Positions 9,760 through 12,150 of a stretch of DNA of 12,150 nucleotides are shown piece by piece. The DNA is taken from contig JASJFT010000460.1 of NCBI GenBank assembly GCA_030770425.1, forward strand, positions 1 through 12,150. Direction: 5' to 3'. The translations under genes and the position numbers were made by a program. Positions within the stretch are counted from its first letter, which is position 1. Every line of letters starts with the position of its first letter. This stretch comes from Darksidea phi (taxonomy: Eukaryota > Ascomycota > Dothideomycetes > Pleosporales > Lentitheciaceae). Below the pieces are notes generated by a model. The model was not told the origin of the DNA and made no database searches. It saw nothing but the letters and a program-made list of their open reading frames with translations.

Positions 9760-11000
9760 TTACTCTGACGAGCTTTTCGCTGAAATATCCTTATAGTCGG
9801 AATCACCTTCTGCTATACGTTTTGCCGCTCTCTCCTCTTGCTTAACATATCTCGCTTCATCTGCAGAAGCAATCTCTTCTGGAGGGGTTTCTGATCGCTT
9901 CCTCTTCTTGACACCAGCGGGCAATGGATCCTTGCCGGGCGATCCCTTCTGGCGCACCTTTACCTCTGCTGCATTGAGAAATTCGCAAAGTTGTTGAGCA
10001 GGTATGATCAGCTCTCGATCGAGGTTTCCCATCGCTTCCTGCACTAGTCCCTTATGGGCAAAATCGCTAAGGTTTAGCTGTAAGCCTGGATAATCGGTAG
10101 CGATTCCTTGATCGTCACGAAATATCTAACATTGTTAGGTATCATACGTAAATAGCATCCTTGGATCAGATAGCATACCTCGTCGGTAGCTTCTTGAACT
10201 ACTTGTAGTTCATCTCCATCAGCAGTATGGACCAGATGGGTTCGCCATGTCGATAACGCCGCCCTACGTGACCCTTGCTTGCCGTATTCAATATCGAAGC
10301 CGACAACGACGCGTACGTTTGCGTCCGAATCGAGAAGATAGTCTTCAGCTAGCCGGCCTAGTCTCTTCTTCTTCTGCGAGTACGCAACTTCTATGATAAC
10401 CCCAGGGTATTGTGCATTATCGTGCCAAAAAGACGCGTCTGGCTCGTATTTTGACTTCGTGGTTGATGAAGAGCCATCTACTGGAAAGTATATCTCGGTC
10501 GATCGGGCAGGCCTTACTTTCTGCGCGAAGCGGGCCGCTTTATCTGATCCTCCTCGAATCGCTTTTAGTTGGCTTCGAATTGCGTCTTCCACTCCGTCAA
10601 TGAACAGCTTGTGTACCGCGGTCGGCATCCGAACGACGAGGCGGTGCGATTCGCCGTTGTAATCATACCTATTCAGGTCCTGTCGTCAGCCGTTATGCCC
10701 ACCGTGTCTGGAGTATACCCACCGTATTTTGTCTCCGATGTATCCTAACAGGTCCTCGTCCCGCGCCAGCTGACGCTCTATCTCATCGTACTCTCCTTCC
10801 GAAAGCTGAAACTCGGTCCACGGGTCCCGCTTGATGTGCTTTCTAGCCCGGATCTCTTTGAAAAGCGCGATAACCCGATGGACTTGCGTGAACGGCTTCT
10901 CGTCGGTCGGCGGCGGCGTCAAAGGGTGGCTCGTGAAGCTCGAAGGCGACGTAACGTGCGGTTTCTGCGCTATAGGGGCCTGCGTCGAAGTCATAGCCAT
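9760..11000 (-). CDS. PD-(D/E)XK (Uma2-like) nuclease-fold protein, function unknown
   Basis: Three exons (10723-11000, 10179-10668, 9760-10125) encode 377 residues. Intron 1 (10669-10722, 54 bases) has GTGGGT...GCTGAC...ATAG; intron 2 (10126-10178, 53 bases) has GTATGC...CCTAAC...TTAG. The start is the first ATG of the frame; a second ATG at 10994 gives 375 residues. The N-terminus (1-35) is Pro/Ser/Thr-rich and probably disordered. An acidic helical part follows (60-92), then DKIRYDY (90-96). The nuclease-like core lies at about 107-240: E168-P-D170-x-S, then P181-G-V-I-I-E186-V-A-x-S, with K192-K194 downstream. That spacing of D, E and displaced lysines resembles restriction-endonuclease-like/Uma2 (DUF820) cores. 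The C-terminus has KKRKR (329-333), a likely nuclear signal, in a charged low-complexity tail. The frame is intact despite the RIPed DNA just upstream. Catalysis is unproven; an inactive or regulatory protein is possible. Confidence 0.85.
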
Positions 11001-11106
11001 AGGTTGCACTGCATCGCGAAGTTGCAAGATGGCTGTCGAGCAGGTCGCGGTTCAAAGTGCGTACACTGTTCTGTACCTATAGCTAGCTTAGCGCACGGGC
11101 CATATC

Positions 11107-11120
11107 ACATGATATCATGT
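11107..11120. promoter_or_regulatory. 14-base perfect palindrome upstream of the nuclease-like gene
   Basis: ACATGATATCATGT reads the same on both strands and lies 107-120 bases before the start codon at 11000, in the last normal-composition DNA before the RIPed block. It could be a dimeric regulator site; a match to a known factor is not claimed. A 6-base inverted repeat (CTTCGG 11124-11129 / CCGAAG 11140-11145) lies just beyond it. Confidence 0.4.
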
Positions 11121-11139
11121 AACCTTCGGAGGTTCAGTG

Positions 11140-12150
11140 CCGAAGCTCTATAAATAATCTCCTACTTTCCCTCTTTCTCTTTAACCTAATAACGCTACTA
11201 TACTAACTACCCTAGCTTTTTATTTAGATACTAATTATACTTTATTTCTAATTATTTACTAATTATTTATATTTTTTTTTTTTAAAAAAAAGCTATAGTA
11301 CTACGGTTTCGAGTACTATACTACTAAACTAGAATAACCGTAAAAGGGTACGAATAACCTAGAAACTAGGTTATCGGGCGTAGAATAGTATATTAATAGC
11401 TAGCGCGTTAACTAGACGTCTAGCTATTAGGTATACTATCTATTAAACGAGGTCTAGGCCCGATAGGTTATTTAGCCTCGTTTAGGGGTTTATACTTAAG
11501 ATAAAGAAGAAAGAGTAAAAATAGATAGATAATAGTTTAATTATATTAATAGATAAGAATTAATCTAGATTCGAATTAACTATATTAAAGTAAGATTTAT
11601 CTAGAAGATTTATAGTTATTATATATTAATTTAGTTCTTATAAGATACGTATAGGTAGGTAGATATAGAAATACTAAGATAGTAAAAGGATTATATTCGG
11701 ATAGAGATAAGATAAATCCTTAAGAAGATATAATAGTAGGATATAGGACTATATAGGATCTAGTATATAACTATAGCTAGGTCGATAATAATCTAGAAGT
11801 TCTTTAGTAAAAGTAGGTATAATATAGTCTTTCTCTTTTCTAAGGGCTATTTTAGCTTTTATAAAGAGTTATTTACTATAATATATTCTATTAGTCTTTT
11901 TACTTCCTTTAAAAAAGTTTACCTAAGTATTTATACTCTTAAAAAATCCTATTTTTAAGAAAAAAATAATTTTATAAAGAAGATCTTTTAGGTATTTAAT
12001 ATTTATATTATATCTTATTATCTTAATAAGGGGTTTTTATAATCTTTCCAACCTTATAGTTCTTAATTCTAATTTTATAATATATAGTTAGTTTAATTAA
12101 AAAGTATATATAACTTAAGTATTAGTCTATTATTAGTATATATTTATAAC
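11140..12150. repeat. RIP-mutated AT-rich repeat remnant
   Basis: From 11140 to the window end I find only one CA/TG dinucleotide (CA at 12049-12050) in about 1010 bases, while TA is extremely common and several CG dinucleotides survive. Loss of CA and TG with gain of TA is the signature of repeat-induced point mutation, which converts C to T in CA contexts of duplicated DNA during the sexual cycle. The block must therefore once have been part of a repeated sequence, most likely a transposable element. No reading frame survives and the element class cannot be told. A T12-A8 run lies at 11272-11291. The block continues beyond the window. Confidence 0.85.
11354..11484. repeat. Cluster of three 9-base inverted repeats
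   Basis: Three perfect 9-base-arm hairpins lie within 131 bases of the RIPed block: ATAACCTAG 11354-11362 with 11366-11374 (3-base loop), AATAGCTAG 11395-11403 with 11420-11428 (16-base loop), and TAAACGAGG 11444-11452 with 11476-11484 (23-base loop). They may be remains of terminal or subterminal repeats of an element, though low complexity makes chance palindromes likelier here. Confidence 0.5.

Noticed and set aside
11140..12150. Mitochondrial DNA or centromere as the source of the AT-rich block
   Set aside because: Low AT bias alone would not remove CA and TG so completely while keeping CG; RIP explains the pattern better, and normal nuclear genes adjoin it.

Overview
The window looks like nuclear DNA of a filamentous ascomycete, probably a Dothideomycete (Pleosporales-like). 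Four genes are split by short introns (52-73 bases) with GT...AG ends and CTRAY-type branch sites. Most of the sequence is of ordinary composition. The last kilobase is very AT-rich and has almost no CA/TG dinucleotides, the mark of repeat-induced point mutation (RIP). No bacterial operon structure, RNA gene or CRISPR array is visible. The genus assignment is inference.

Layout. At 381-798 (+) lies a 119-residue secreted six-cysteine protein with one intron, preceded by a 17-base tandem repeat. It is convergent with a zinc-independent MDR (quinone-oxidoreductase-like) dehydrogenase at 1170-2359 (-), three exons and 351 residues. Next is a secreted NodB-type polysaccharide (chitin-type) deacetylase at 3029-3964 (-), four exons and 252 residues; its true C-terminus appears only after removing an intron that is itself open. 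Positions 3965-6623 are gene-poor, with one weak two-exon candidate at 5072-5584 (-). A 71-codon ankyrin-like fragment at 6624-6839 (+) and a three-copy 27-base tandem repeat at 7446-7525 precede an F-box-like/ankyrin protein at 7725-9293 (+), three exons and 484 residues. A PD-(D/E)XK/Uma2-like nuclease-fold protein of unknown role lies at 9760-11000 (-), three exons and 377 residues. Its upstream region runs directly into the RIP-mutated block (about 11140 to the window end), which holds the decayed remains of a repeat and a cluster of short hairpins.

The genes do not form an obvious pathway. The secreted cysteine-rich protein and the deacetylase would act outside the cell, at the fungal wall or host interface. 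The ankyrin/F-box protein and the nuclease-like protein resemble expanded, poorly understood accessory families of fungi. Lying beside RIPed DNA, the right half looks like a repeat-flanked, possibly subtelomeric, accessory compartment. All exon structures were read by eye from splice signals and reading-frame continuity; transcripts would be needed to confirm them.
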